Source: an uncultured Prevotellaceae bacterium
GTDB taxonomy: Bacteria; Bacteroidota; Bacteroidia; Bacteroidales; Bacteroidaceae
Direction of reading: 5' to 3'
Assembly: GCA_902799905.1 (NCBI GenBank)
Contig: CADCCB010000008.1
Coordinates: 1 to 64,000 of the forward strand
Length of the DNA: 64,000 bases
Made by a program: the position numbers and the translations under genes. Shown here in pieces: positions 54,949 to 63,125 of this stretch. Numbering within the stretch: position 1 is the stretch's first letter; the number at the start of each line of letters is the position of its first letter. The notes under the pieces were generated by a model. The model was not told the origin of the DNA, did not search any database, and saw only the letters and a program-made list of their open reading frames with translations.

Positions 54949-56019
54949 ATGTTAATACTTGTCATCAATCCTGGTTCTACGTCTACGAAGATGGCTGTCT
55001 TCGAAGATGAGAAACCCATGATACTGCGCGGTATCTCACACACCAATGAGGAACTGGCACCGTTTGGCGACGATGTGCTCAACCAGATGGACTATCGTAA
55101 GCAACTGGTGTTGGACGAACTGAAACGTATGAATGTGCCTATGCAGTTTGAGGCTGTCATAGGCCGTGGCGGACTGGTGAAACCCATCGCCGGTGGTGTA
55201 TACGAGATTAACCAGCAGATGATTGACGATACACTGAATGGCATAGCCATGCATAACCATGCCTGTAACTTGGGATGCCTCATTGCCCATGACATCGCAC
55301 AGGATATACCTGGTTGTCGCTCGTTTATTGCCGACCCTGGAGTGGTGGATGAGTTGAACGACTATGCACGCATCAGCGGTTCGCCCTTAATGAATCGTAT
55401 ATGCATCTGGCATGCCTTGAACCAGCGTGCCATTGCTCGCCGCTTTGCCAACGAGATAGGCAGACGCTATGAGGATCTTAACCTCATCATCTGTCATCTG
55501 GGAGGCGGTATTTCCGTGGCAGCCCATGAGCACGGCAGGGCTGTAGATGCCAATAATGCCCTCGATGGCGAGGGACCTTTCTCGCCAGAGCGTGCCGGCT
55601 CGTTGCCAGCATCCGACCTTATCCGCCTCTCGTTCAGTGGAAAATACACCGAGAAGCAACTCCTCAAACGTCTTGCTGGAAAGGCTGGACTCAATGCTCA
55701 CCTGGGAACCAGCGATGTCAAAGAGATAGAACAGCGTATCACTGCTGGCGACAAGCATGCAGAGACCGTACTTAACGCCATGATTTACCATGTGGCCAAG
55801 AATATATGTGCACTGGGTGCTGTGTTCTGTGGAAAGGTTGATGCCATCCTGCTGACAGGTGGTTTGGCACGATCACAGTATGTCATCAGCCGTTTGCGTC
55901 AGCGCATAGAGTTCCTGGCACCCACATATTGTTTCCCCGGAGAAGACGAGATGGAAGCCCTTGCCCTGAATGCTCTTGCAGTGTTACGCGGTCAGAGAGA
56001 GGTGCTTGAGTACGCTTAA
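54949..56019 (+). CDS. buk: Butyrate kinase
   Basis: 356 residues of the acetate/butyrate kinase family, at the length of butyrate kinases. Motifs: VINPGSTSTKMAVFED at the N-terminus, AVIGRGGLVKPIAGGVY near 69, ICHLGGGISVAAHEHGRAVD near 180, and LLTGGLARSQYV near 304. It transfers phosphate from acyl phosphate to ADP. It lies 27 bases after ptb, so they form one operon. Confidence 0.92.
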   Translation: MLILVINPGSTSTKMAVFEDEKPMILRGISHTNEELAPFGDDVLNQMDYRKQLVLDELKRMNVPMQFEAVIGRGGLVKPIAGGVYEINQQMIDDTLNGIAMHNHACNLGCLIAHDIAQDIPGCRSFIADPGVVDELNDYARISGSPLMNRICIWHALNQRAIARRFANEIGRRYEDLNLIICHLGGGISVAAHEHGRAVDANNALDGEGPFSPERAGSLPASDLIRLSFSGKYTEKQLLKRLAGKAGLNAHLGTSDVKEIEQRITAGDKHAETVLNAMIYHVAKNICALGAVFCGKVDAILLTGGLARSQYVISRLRQRIEFLAPTYCFPGEDEMEALALNALAVLRGQREVLEYA

Positions 56020-56046
56020 GGCAGTCCTACAGAAAAACTGTTCCTT

Positions 56047-56769
56047 TCAGAATAAGTCGTGGAGTACATGTAATGACCGCAGTTCGGGGAACTGAGGCAG
56101 GTGGAGTCTATAGTAAAGGATCAGTATCTCCAGGATGCGGTTGCGGTCGGATCTGTTGAGGCGGAACAGATGCATCGTGGCATAGTTCATGCGCATCATC
56201 AGTTGGATGTTTGCAGCCTCTTGGGGCATCAGGAAGTCGCGATGCGTGGGTACCTCCTTGCAAAAAGAGGCGGCGCGCAGGTCGAAGTAGCATCCTTCGT
56301 GATAATCGTCCAAATTCGGATAAAACCCCAGGAATCGGCTGAGGTGCATCAAGAATACCAGATGAAAGTTGGCAAACTCTGTCTCACGCTGGTCCAGCCA
56401 TTCAATGCTGTTGCGAATATAGTCAAACAGCGGCTCGTTGTGCTGTTCGTCCCTCAGTGCATGGTAGAGAAATTCGTTGATGAACAGGCTGATGGCAAGT
56501 TTTGAGTAATCGGACAGCAAGGAGGGTAGGGGAGTGAGCAAGGTGGCCTCGTGGAGTTTCTGAAACTGGCTTTGCGGGCGTATGTCGGCCTCTATATATA
56601 AAAAGGTTAGGGGCTGAAAGTGTTGCTTTTTCAATTTCCCCTTGGATGATCGGGGTAACGGTATCATGAATGTCAGCCGACCATGCTGGCGGCAGAACAA
56701 GTCAGCGACGATTTTGGTGTCGCCATACTTCAGGGTGTGAAGTACTATGGCCTCGGTTTTCTCTAACAT
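56047..56769 (-). CDS. recO: DNA repair protein RecO
   Basis: 240 residues. The N-terminal OB-fold reads MLEKTEAIVLHTLKYGDTKI and VADLFCRQHGRLTFM. The helical C-terminal half (ISLFINEFLYHALRDEQHN, LMHLSRFLGFYPNLD) is typical of RecO. It loads RecA on SSB-coated DNA with RecR. It is convergent with buk. Its promoter box (56778-56785) lies so near the ATG that the leader would be very short. Confidence 0.9.
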   Translation of the reverse strand: MLEKTEAIVLHTLKYGDTKIVADLFCRQHGRLTFMIPLPRSSKGKLKKQHFQPLTFLYIEADIRPQSQFQKLHEATLLTPLPSLLSDYSKLAISLFINEFLYHALRDEQHNEPLFDYIRNSIEWLDQRETEFANFHLVFLMHLSRFLGFYPNLDDYHEGCYFDLRAASFCKEVPTHRDFLMPQEAANIQLMMRMNYATMHLFRLNRSDRNRILEILILYYRLHLPQFPELRSLHVLHDLF

Positions 56770-56777
56770 GATGGGTG

Positions 56778-56785
56778 CAAAATTA
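56778..56785 (-). promoter_or_regulatory. -7 promoter box of recO
   Basis: TAATTTTG on the minus strand, ending 8 bases before the ATG. Confidence 0.5.
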
Positions 56786-56902
56786 CGAAGAAAAGCAGAA
56801 AGAAATGAATTGTTGGGGGAGAAAAGTGGTGAAAAGATGTTAAATATTGAGTGGCAGTAGCAAATTCTTGATACTTCACTTTACACTTTTCACTTTTTTT
56901 TG

Positions 56903-56910
56903 TACCTTTG
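56903..56910 (+). promoter_or_regulatory. -7 promoter box of tRNA-Glu
   Basis: TACCTTTG about 55 bases before the tRNA. The sequence just upstream (56850-56900) is another 7-base-type tract (ACTTCAC, TTTACAC, TTTTCAC). Confidence 0.45.
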
Positions 56911-56964
56911 CACCCGCTTTTCTTTCGGTCATGCACGATGCGTGAAGAATGAAGCATGGCAAAT

Positions 56965-57039
56965 GGTCCCTTCGTCTATCGGTTAGGACGAGAGATTTTC
57001 ATTCTCTAAAGAGGAGTTCGACTCTCCTAGGGACTACCA
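56965..57039 (+). tRNA. tRNA-Glu (anticodon TTC)
   Basis: Acceptor stem GGTCCCT pairs with AGGGACT, with a G-U at the first pair, then A73 and an encoded CCA. The anticodon stem AGAGA/TCTCT holds loop TTTTCAT with anticodon TTC. The T arm is AGGAG-TTCGACT-CTCCT. All arms fold well. Confidence 0.95.
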
Positions 57040-57040
57040 G

Positions 57041-57166
57041 CAAAATCCGTCATCTGCGTAGTGATGCGCTACCAATCGAAGACTGGGAAAGGGTGACGGA
57101 GGACTTTCTGAGAAAGGGATTGTCAATACTCTTTGACAGTTTTCAATTGAGGATAGTCCGCTAGGG
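57041..57166 (+). pseudogene. Possible gene fragment directly after tRNA-Glu
   Basis: Just past the tRNA a frame reads IRHLRSDALPIEDWERVTED and then FLRKGLSILFDSFQLRIVR before a TAG at about 57164. It has no start codon of its own and no recognisable family, but the codons look coding. A fragment left by an element at the tRNA 3' end is one explanation; chance is another. Confidence 0.25.
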
Positions 57167-57225
57167 CTGCTTAAGAGGCTTAAGACCCAAGGCTTTTATT
57201 AACAATCAAAATTCAATTTTAAAAA

Positions 57226-57480
57226 ATGGCAAACCACAAATCATCGGTGAAGAGAATTCGCCAGGACAAGAAAAAGGCACTGCACAACAAGTACTATGCA
57301 AAGACTATGCGTAACGCTGTTCGCAAGTTGCGTGCAATGACCAACAAGGATGAGGCAGCAAAACTCTATCCTAGCGTGCAGAAGATGTTGGACAAACTGG
57401 CAAAGACTAATATTATCCACAAGAACAAGGCTGCCAACTTGAAGTCGAGCCTTGCAAAGTATATCAACAAACTCGGATAA
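57226..57480 (+). CDS. rpsT: 30S ribosomal protein S20
   Basis: 84 residues, strongly basic and Ala/Lys-rich: [33 protein letters not shown], and [19 protein letters not shown] at the end. Length and composition are those of S20, which binds 16S rRNA early in assembly. Confidence 0.96.
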   Translation: MANHKSSVKRIRQDKKKALHNKYYAKTMRNAVRKLRAMTNKDEAAKLYPSVQKMLDKLAKTNIIHKNKAANLKSSLAKYINKLG

Positions 57481-57502
57481 ACATATTCACGCAATAAGAA
57501 TT

Positions 57503-57545
57503 GACGGCCGTGCAAGCACATGTACTTGTTCGGTCGTCTTTCGTT
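57503..57545 (+). terminator. Probable terminator after rpsT
   Basis: GACGGCCG pairs with CGGTCGTC (one G-T), and an inner CAAG/CTTG extends it (57503-57538). A T-rich run follows. Confidence 0.6.
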
Positions 57546-57557
57546 AACCAGACAAGG

Positions 57558-58364
57558 ATGGGCGATATTATCTCCAGTGTGCAGAACCCTAAGGTCAAGC
57601 GATTACTGACCTTGCAGCAGAAGTCTTCCGAGCGTCGGAAGACAGGGCTGTTTGTGGTTGAAGGGCAGCGTGAATTGGAACACTGTATCGCTGCTGGCTA
57701 CGAAGTGGAGAGTGTATATGTGAGTGAAGCAATATCTCCCAACCTCTCTTCCCTCACTTCCCGTCTCTCGCCTCTTGTTTCTGTCTTCTCAATTACCTCA
57801 CAGGTCTATGAGAAGATGGCCTATCGTGGAAGCACAGAGGGCGTGATAGCCATTGTTAGGGCTCGTCCGATGAGTCTTGGTGATCTCTGCCTGCCGGAAC
57901 ATCCGCTTGTCGCTGTTCTCGAGAGTGTTGAAAAGCCAGGAAACTTAGGGGCTATTCTTCGCTCTGCCGATGCTGCACATGCCGATGCTGTCATCGTTTG
58001 CGACCCGTTGACAGACCTCTATAACCCCAACCTTATCCGCAGTAGCATTGGGGCCATCTTCACTGTTCCTTGTGTGGCCTGTACCTCTGCGGAGTGCATC
58101 GATTTCCTAAAGGGCAACGGCATCCGTATCCTCACCGCCCAGTTGCAGGATTCTCATCTCTATTATGACACCGATATGACCTGCGGCGTTGCTCTCGTCA
58201 TGGGTACAGAGTCGACAGGGCTTACTGACCAATGGCGTCAAGCAGCCGATGCACATATCCGCATCCCTATGCTGGGGCGTCTCGACTCCCTGAATGTTTC
58301 CGTCAGTACAGCCATCCTGCTTTTTGAGGCCGTTCGCCAGCGTCAGGAGGGTGCAAAGAAGTAG
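57558..58364 (+). CDS. TrmH/SpoU-family RNA 2'-O-methyltransferase
   Basis: 268 residues from the ATG at 57558; the earlier in-frame start at 57501 lies in the terminator hairpin. An N-terminal substrate-binding domain (VQNPKVKRLLTLQQKSSERR) precedes the knotted SpoU domain. SpoU motifs: VAVLESVEKPGNLGAILRSA, LIRSSIGAIFTVPC, VALVMGTESTGL and RIPMLGRLDSLNVSVSTAIL. It uses S-adenosylmethionine to methylate a ribose in rRNA or tRNA. A pyrimidine 7-base tract (about 57744-57785) encodes NLSSLTSRLSPLVSV in frame between the domains. Confidence 0.9.
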   Translation: MGDIISSVQNPKVKRLLTLQQKSSERRKTGLFVVEGQRELEHCIAAGYEVESVYVSEAISPNLSSLTSRLSPLVSVFSITSQVYEKMAYRGSTEGVIAIVRARPMSLGDLCLPEHPLVAVLESVEKPGNLGAILRSADAAHADAVIVCDPLTDLYNPNLIRSSIGAIFTVPCVACTSAECIDFLKGNGIRILTAQLQDSHLYYDTDMTCGVALVMGTESTGLTDQWRQAADAHIRIPMLGRLDSLNVSVSTAILLFEAVRQRQEGAKK

Positions 58365-58400
58365 TCGTTCGTCTTTATTAACGGGTATTTGGAAAAGCAT

Positions 58401-58442
58401 AGAAAAAGAAAAGAAAAAGTTATCTTTTTCTTTTGCTTTTTG
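58401..58442. terminator. A/T-rich inverted repeat overlapping the gyrB promoter
   Basis: AGAAAAAGAAAAGAAAAAG (58401-58419) pairs, with few mismatches, with the C/T-rich arm 58424-58442. It could end the methyltransferase transcript. The gyrB -33 TTTG is inside its right arm. Confidence 0.5.
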
Positions 58443-58462
58443 CTCTTTTTTTTGTAACTTTG
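58432..58462 (+). promoter_or_regulatory. gyrB promoter
   Basis: TTTG (58432-58435), 19 bases, TAACTTTG (58455-58462). The ATG is 26 bases downstream. Confidence 0.75.
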
Positions 58463-58487
58463 CAGCCTATTTAGGACAATAACTAAC

Positions 58488-60464
58488 ATGACAGAAGATT
58501 TACAGCAAGAACAGCAAAATTATTCCGCGAGTAACATTCAGGTGCTCGAGGGTCTGGAGGCCGTACGTAAACGTCCGGCTATGTATATCGGCGATATCAG
58601 TGAGAAGGGTTTGCACCATCTGGTGAACGAGACTGTCGACAACTCGATAGACGAGGCGATGGCAGGTTTTTGTACGCACATTGAGGTGACTATCAATGAA
58701 GATAACTCTATCACCGTACAGGACAATGGTCGCGGTATTCCCGTAGATGAGCATGAGAAAATGCACAAGTCGGCCCTGGAGGTTGTGATGACGGTGCTTC
58801 ATGCTGGCGGTAAGTTCGACAAAGGATCCTACAAGGTGTCGGGCGGTTTGCACGGCGTGGGTGTGAGTTGTGTGAACGCATTGTCTACTCATATGATGTC
58901 GCAGGTATTCCGCAACGGTCATATCTACCAGCAGGAGTATGAGAAGGGAAAACCTCTCTACGACGTGAAAATAGTTGGTGATACGGACCAGACGGGTACC
59001 CGCCAGCAGTTCTGGCCTGACGGATCTATCTTTACGACGACCATCTATAAATACGATATCATAGCCAAGCGTATGCGGGAGTTGGCATACTTGAATGCTG
59101 GTATCACCATCACGCTCACCGACCTGCGTCCGGATGAGGAAGGCAACCTGCGTGAGCCCGAGGTGTTCCATGCCAAGGAAGGCTTGAAGGAGTTTGTTCG
59201 CTATGTGGATCGTCACCGCACTCACCTCTTTGACGATGTGATCTACCTAAAGACTGAAAAGCAGGGCACTCCCATCGAGGTGGCTGTGATGTACAATACC
59301 GACTATAGTGAGAATATCCACTCTTATGTGAACAATATCAACACCATTGAGGGTGGTACTCACTTGATGGGCTTCCGTGCTGCGCTCACCCGTACACTGA
59401 AGGCCTACGCCGATGCTGATCCGCAGATCTCCAAGCAGATTGAGAAGGCAAAGATTGAGATTGCCGGTGAGGACTTCCGCGAGGGTCTGACAGCCGTTAT
59501 CTCTATCAAGGTGGCTGAGCCTCAGTTCGAGGGTCAGACCAAGACCAAACTGGGCAACAGCGAGGTGGCAGGTGCTGTACAGCAGGCTGTGGGCGAGGCA
59601 CTCGCCAATTATCTGGAGGAGCATCCGAAAGAGGCCAAGTTGATTTGCGATAAGGTGGTACTGGCTGCTACGGCCCGTATCGCTGCCCGTAAGGCGCGTG
59701 AGAGCGTGCAGCGCAAGAACCCGATGACGGGTGGTGGTCTGCCGGGTAAGTTGGCTGACTGCTCTAATAAGGATCCGAAGAGTTGTGAGATATTCCTCGT
59801 CGAGGGTGACTCGGCAGGTGGTTCGGCTAAGTCAGGTCGTGATCGTCACTTCCAGGCTATCCTGCCTTTGCGTGGTAAGATCCTGAATGTTGAGAAGGTT
59901 CAATGGCATCGCGTCTTTGAGTCAGAGTCAGTGATGAACATCATTCAGAGTATCGGTGTTCGTTTTGGTGTTGAGGGAGAAGGTGACCGTGAGGCTAATA
60001 TCGAGAAGTTGCGTTATGACAAGATTATTATCATGACCGACGCCGACGTCGATGGTTCTCACATCGACACGCTGATCATGACGCTCTTCTACCGCTTTAT
60101 GCCGCAGGTGATTCAGGGAGGACATCTCTATATCGCTACTCCGCCACTCTACAAATGTACGTACAAGAAGTTCTCGGAGTACTGTTATACCGAGCAGCAG
60201 CGTCAGGCCTTTATCGACAAGTATGTGGCTGGCGACGAGAATAGCAGTGCCTTGCACACACAGCGCTACAAAGGTTTGGGTGAGATGAACCCCGAACAAT
60301 TGTGGGAGACAACCATGAATCCTGAGAATCGCCTGTTGAAGCAGGTGACTATCGAGAATGCCGCTGAGGCAGACGAGATATTCTCCATGCTGATGGGCGA
60401 CGATGTAGAGCCGCGTCGCGAATTCATAGAGAAGAATGCTACATACGCCAATATTGACGCATAA
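58488..60464 (+). CDS. gyrB: DNA gyrase subunit B
   Basis: 658 residues, full length without the insertion seen in some relatives. GHKL ATPase motifs: VNETVDNSIDEAMAG, QDNGRGIPV and VSGGLHGVGVSCVNALS. TOPRIM motifs: FLVEGDSAGGSAKSGRDRH, IIMTDADVDGSHIDTLI, and the C-terminal QRYKGLGEMNPEQLWET. The PLRGKILNVEK signature is also present. It supplies ATP-driven negative supercoiling with GyrA. Confidence 0.97.
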   Translation: MTEDLQQEQQNYSASNIQVLEGLEAVRKRPAMYIGDISEKGLHHLVNETVDNSIDEAMAGFCTHIEVTINEDNSITVQDNGRGIPVDEHEKMHKSALEVVMTVLHAGGKFDKGSYKVSGGLHGVGVSCVNALSTHMMSQVFRNGHIYQQEYEKGKPLYDVKIVGDTDQTGTRQQFWPDGSIFTTTIYKYDIIAKRMRELAYLNAGITITLTDLRPDEEGNLREPEVFHAKEGLKEFVRYVDRHRTHLFDDVIYLKTEKQGTPIEVAVMYNTDYSENIHSYVNNINTIEGGTHLMGFRAALTRTLKAYADADPQISKQIEKAKIEIAGEDFREGLTAVISIKVAEPQFEGQTKTKLGNSEVAGAVQQAVGEALANYLEEHPKEAKLICDKVVLAATARIAARKARESVQRKNPMTGGGLPGKLADCSNKDPKSCEIFLVEGDSAGGSAKSGRDRHFQAILPLRGKILNVEKVQWHRVFESESVMNIIQSIGVRFGVEGEGDREANIEKLRYDKIIIMTDADVDGSHIDTLIMTLFYRFMPQVIQGGHLYIATPPLYKCTYKKFSEYCYTEQQRQAFIDKYVAGDENSSALHTQRYKGLGEMNPEQLWETTMNPENRLLKQVTIENAAEADEIFSMLMGDDVEPRREFIEKNATYANIDA

Positions 60465-60498
60465 AGTCAGAAAAGAAAGCGTATAGCACTAATAGATA

Positions 60499-60528
60499 AA
60501 GGAGAAACATTAATCAATGTTTCTCCTT
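60499..60528. terminator. Bidirectional terminator between gyrB and glsB
   Basis: AAGGAGAAACATT and AATGTTTCTCCTT form a perfect 13-base stem with a 4-base loop. The glsB stop codon at 60514-60516 lies in the loop and right arm. Confidence 0.85.
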
Positions 60529-61506
60529 ATATATTACCTTGTTGGCACCGCTGGTGATCTTCAATGCTTCTGGATGTTCCTTAATAAAGGAATCAATATG
60601 CCGTACGCGCTTATCCTCAAGAATCTCATCCATGGCAATGAGGATACCTGTTTCCTCCACGTCACCAAAACCGTAGTTGATGGCAGTTCCGAAGAGTTTC
60701 ATAGTGGGTGACAGACTCATATAGGCATTCACTAGTGGTGGGATGTTAAAGCCCAAACGACGTATCTCGCGGTTCAGAATCTTATAGTCTTCCCTGAAGT
60801 CGCTTTCATGGAAAATTTTGGCTAAATCTTCCTCGGAAGCCTCAATTTTTAACGGTTTCATCGGAATTACAAGTCCTTCTTTGTCACCGAAATGCTTATT
60901 GAGGAAATACAAAATCATGTCACGTCCCTCGCGGATGTAACTAGGGTACATCGTCATTTTTCCGAAGAAATACTTCACATTAGGCATGATGACTGTCAAG
61001 GCGCCTAAACCGTCCCATAGATTGTCGAGGGCAAAAAGACTTTTCGAACCCATCTTGGAACTTTGGTAGGGCAGGCTGACAAAAGAACGTCCCAATTCAA
61101 TCGTGTAGGGCATGTAATCTTTGAGGAACTTTTGTGAGAAATGGAACATATGGCTGGTGGCCAGTTTGGGCTGTCCCTTCTCGTCTATCTCCCATTTCGT
61201 ACCCTCTAAATAGCGGTAGCCGCCGATAATCTCCTCGGCCTCAGGATTCCAGACGATGAGTTGCTTGTAGCAATTCTCGCAAGTATCGAACTCATCAATG
61301 TCTACTTCTTTGCCAGTACCGCCACCGGCTTCACGGAAAGCAATTTCACGCAACCGGCCTATTTCACGCATTACGTTAGGCGCATTGTGGGCTGTGATAA
61401 TGAAAATCTGGTTGTTGCTTTTGTTTGTCATACGCAACTGCAGATCTGGTGTCAGTTCTTTCTTGAGCACCTCAACTGGTACGGGATCGATGATTGGGAG
61501 TTCCAT
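60514..61506 (-). CDS. glsB: Glycine-lipid N-acyltransferase (GNAT/hemolysin type)
   Basis: 330 residues from MELPIIDPVP; the longer frame from 61635 overlaps glsA and is rich in Lys/Arg without homology. Motifs of the OlsB/GlsB acyltransferase class: REIGRLREIAFREAGGGTG, CYKQLIVWNPEAEEIIGGYR, YTIELGRSFVSLPYQ and FGKMTMYPSYIREGRDMILY. GlsB adds a 3-hydroxy fatty acid to glycine in Bacteroides; GlsA then adds the second chain. Its position 28 bases after the glsA-like gene supports the pathway. Confidence 0.85.
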   Translation of the reverse strand: MELPIIDPVPVEVLKKELTPDLQLRMTNKSNNQIFIITAHNAPNVMREIGRLREIAFREAGGGTGKEVDIDEFDTCENCYKQLIVWNPEAEEIIGGYRYLEGTKWEIDEKGQPKLATSHMFHFSQKFLKDYMPYTIELGRSFVSLPYQSSKMGSKSLFALDNLWDGLGALTVIMPNVKYFFGKMTMYPSYIREGRDMILYFLNKHFGDKEGLVIPMKPLKIEASEEDLAKIFHESDFREDYKILNREIRRLGFNIPPLVNAYMSLSPTMKLFGTAINYGFGDVEETGILIAMDEILEDKRVRHIDSFIKEHPEALKITSGANKVIYKEKH

Positions 61507-61534
61507 TTCTTTATGTCTGTCTTTGTTTTTGCCC

Positions 61535-62359
61535 TTATTTTTGTGGTAGTCTATATACTTCTTCCTTGACAATTTGTGCCCATTCCTTCGGTGTTTTCTG
61601 GTTTGTGAAGGTTTCCCAGGGGATGGGCTTACCAAAGGTGATAGTGAAGGTTTTTCCTGTATTCTTGAACATCTCGTCTGCTAGGAAAAGCATGGCGATG
61701 TTGATCTTCTTGACATAACGGTCACTGATGTTTGACAGGCGATAGAAAAAGTTGCTGTTGTGGCCTTCGATGTGAATGGGTACGACATCACGATGGTACT
61801 CTACACTCTTAGTGATAAAGGTCTTTTTCCATTCCAAGTCCTGGATGATACCTTTTCTCTTGCGTGAGCATAGTCCTGCGGGAAACATCAGTATGTGAGT
61901 GTCCCCTTGAAAACCGGCTTCCACCATTGCGGGGACATTCCTTCCTTGTTTGCCGGTCTTGTTGATGGGAATACAAAGTGGAGCCAATCCAGGCAGGTTC
62001 ATTAGCAGGTCGTTGACAAGATAGCGGAAACGTCCATCGTAGTGTTTGCCGATAATTGAGCCGATGGCAACGCCGTCAATACCGCCTAAGGGGTGATTGC
62101 TGACGAAGGTGTATTGTCTGGGGTCATCTTTGTCTGGCAGGTTTTCAATACCTTTGACCTCCAAGGTGACATCGAGAAATTTTATGCAGGCTTCCAACCA
62201 TTCTGTTCCTTTGAGGTCACGTGCGTCCCATAAGAAACCGTTTACCTGATCTTCATGCACGATACGCTTGAGCCACCACACGACGGGACGCGGAACCCAC
62301 CGCGCCTTCTTTCCCATCTTGGATCGAAGAATCTGGGATATGTCAATGGTCTTTTCCAT
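61535..62359 (-). CDS. glsA: Lysophospholipid-type O-acyltransferase of glycine-lipid synthesis
   Basis: 274 residues of the PlsC-like acyltransferase superfamily. The catalytic block reads SNHPLGGIDGVAIG, with five residues between His and Asp instead of the usual four. The second block is MFPAGLCSRKRKG in place of FPEGTRS. VVPIHIEGHNSNFFYRL follows. It probably acylates the hydroxyl of the GlsB product at the inner membrane. It is first in a two-gene unit with glsB. Confidence 0.82.
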   Translation of the reverse strand: MEKTIDISQILRSKMGKKARWVPRPVVWWLKRIVHEDQVNGFLWDARDLKGTEWLEACIKFLDVTLEVKGIENLPDKDDPRQYTFVSNHPLGGIDGVAIGSIIGKHYDGRFRYLVNDLLMNLPGLAPLCIPINKTGKQGRNVPAMVEAGFQGDTHILMFPAGLCSRKRKGIIQDLEWKKTFITKSVEYHRDVVPIHIEGHNSNFFYRLSNISDRYVKKINIAMLFLADEMFKNTGKTFTITFGKPIPWETFTNQKTPKEWAQIVKEEVYRLPQK

Positions 62360-62400
62360 CTGTGTACTCTTCGCGTCAGCCTTTATAAGTTAATGACATG

Positions 62401-62408
62401 CAAAATTA
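62401..62408 (-). promoter_or_regulatory. -7 promoter box of glsA-glsB
   Basis: TAATTTTG on the minus strand, about 42 bases upstream of the ATG. No clear -33 box. Confidence 0.45.
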
Positions 62409-62597
62409 CTGAAAAACTTTCATTTCCAATACATTTTTTTGATGAAAAAACTCATTTTCACACTTATTTAGTTCTTTTGCTATTTGACAAATTCTCTTGG
62501 AAGGCTAAAAATAGCGTTGCACAAATTAGTCCAAATGTGTAAAAATCGGGTTTTGAGATGTTAAAAAGTAAAAAAACTGCCTTTTTTTGAAAATATT

Positions 62598-62640
62598 GTG
62601 GGGATTTGTGGGGGATTGTGGAGTAAAATGATTAACTTTG
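62598..62640 (+). promoter_or_regulatory. mraZ promoter with three MraZ-type GTGGR boxes
   Basis: GTGGG at 62598-62602 and 62608-62612 and GTGGA at 62618-62622 are each separated by 5 bases, the arrangement known for MraZ operators. The -7 box TAACTTTG is at 62633-62640. The boxes cover the -33 region, so MraZ would repress its own cluster. Confidence 0.75.
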
Positions 62641-62671
62641 CAACCGAAGTTTTCATTATATTAATGTTCGT

Positions 62672-63121
62672 ATGCGTTTTTTAGGTAACATAGAAGCCAA
62701 GACCGACTCTAAGGGCCGTGTTTTTCTGCCTGCCATCTTCCGTAAGGTGCTGCAGGGAGCAGGTGAAGAGGTGCTGGTTCTACGTAAGGATGTGCATCAG
62801 CGCTGTCTGGTGCTCTATCCGGAGAGTACCTGGAATCGCAAGATGGATGCCCTTCTGGCGAAGATTAATGAGTGGGACGACGTGGGTCAGCAAGTACTGC
62901 GACAGTATGTTTCGGAGGTTGAAGTGCTGACACTCGATGGCAATGGGCGTTTCCTTATACCAAAACGCTACATGCAGATGGCGGACATCATCCAAACGGT
63001 ACGCTTCATAGGCGTTAATGATGCGATAGAGATATGGGCAGCGGAAAAGACCGCAGAGCCATTCCTCTCACCTGATGACTTTGCGGCGAAACTGAAAGAG
63101 TTGATGACTACGGCCCTCTAA
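62672..63121 (+). CDS. mraZ: Transcriptional regulator MraZ
   Basis: 149 residues with two SpoVT/AbrB-type halves: NIEAKTDSKGRVFLPAIFR near residue 6 and TLDGNGRFLIPKRYMQMAD near 87. It is the first gene of the division and cell-wall cluster, with rsmH 4 bases downstream. The upstream GTGGR boxes are its expected binding site. Confidence 0.95.
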   Translation: MRFLGNIEAKTDSKGRVFLPAIFRKVLQGAGEEVLVLRKDVHQRCLVLYPESTWNRKMDALLAKINEWDDVGQQVLRQYVSEVEVLTLDGNGRFLIPKRYMQMADIIQTVRFIGVNDAIEIWAAEKTAEPFLSPDDFAAKLKELMTTAL

Positions 63122-63125
63122 CGAA

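Larger units (their letters stand above)
62360..62671. other. Divergent regulatory region between glsA and mraZ
   Basis: 312 AT-rich bases with no gene. On the minus side it holds the glsA -7 box (TAATTTTG, 62401-62408). On the plus side it holds the mraZ promoter with GTGGR boxes. Nothing else recognisable lies in 62440-62590. Confidence 0.6.

Noticed and set aside
61507-61635. N-terminal extension of glsB
   Set aside because: Lys/Arg/His-rich translation overlapping the end of glsA; the homologous protein begins near MELPIIDPVP.
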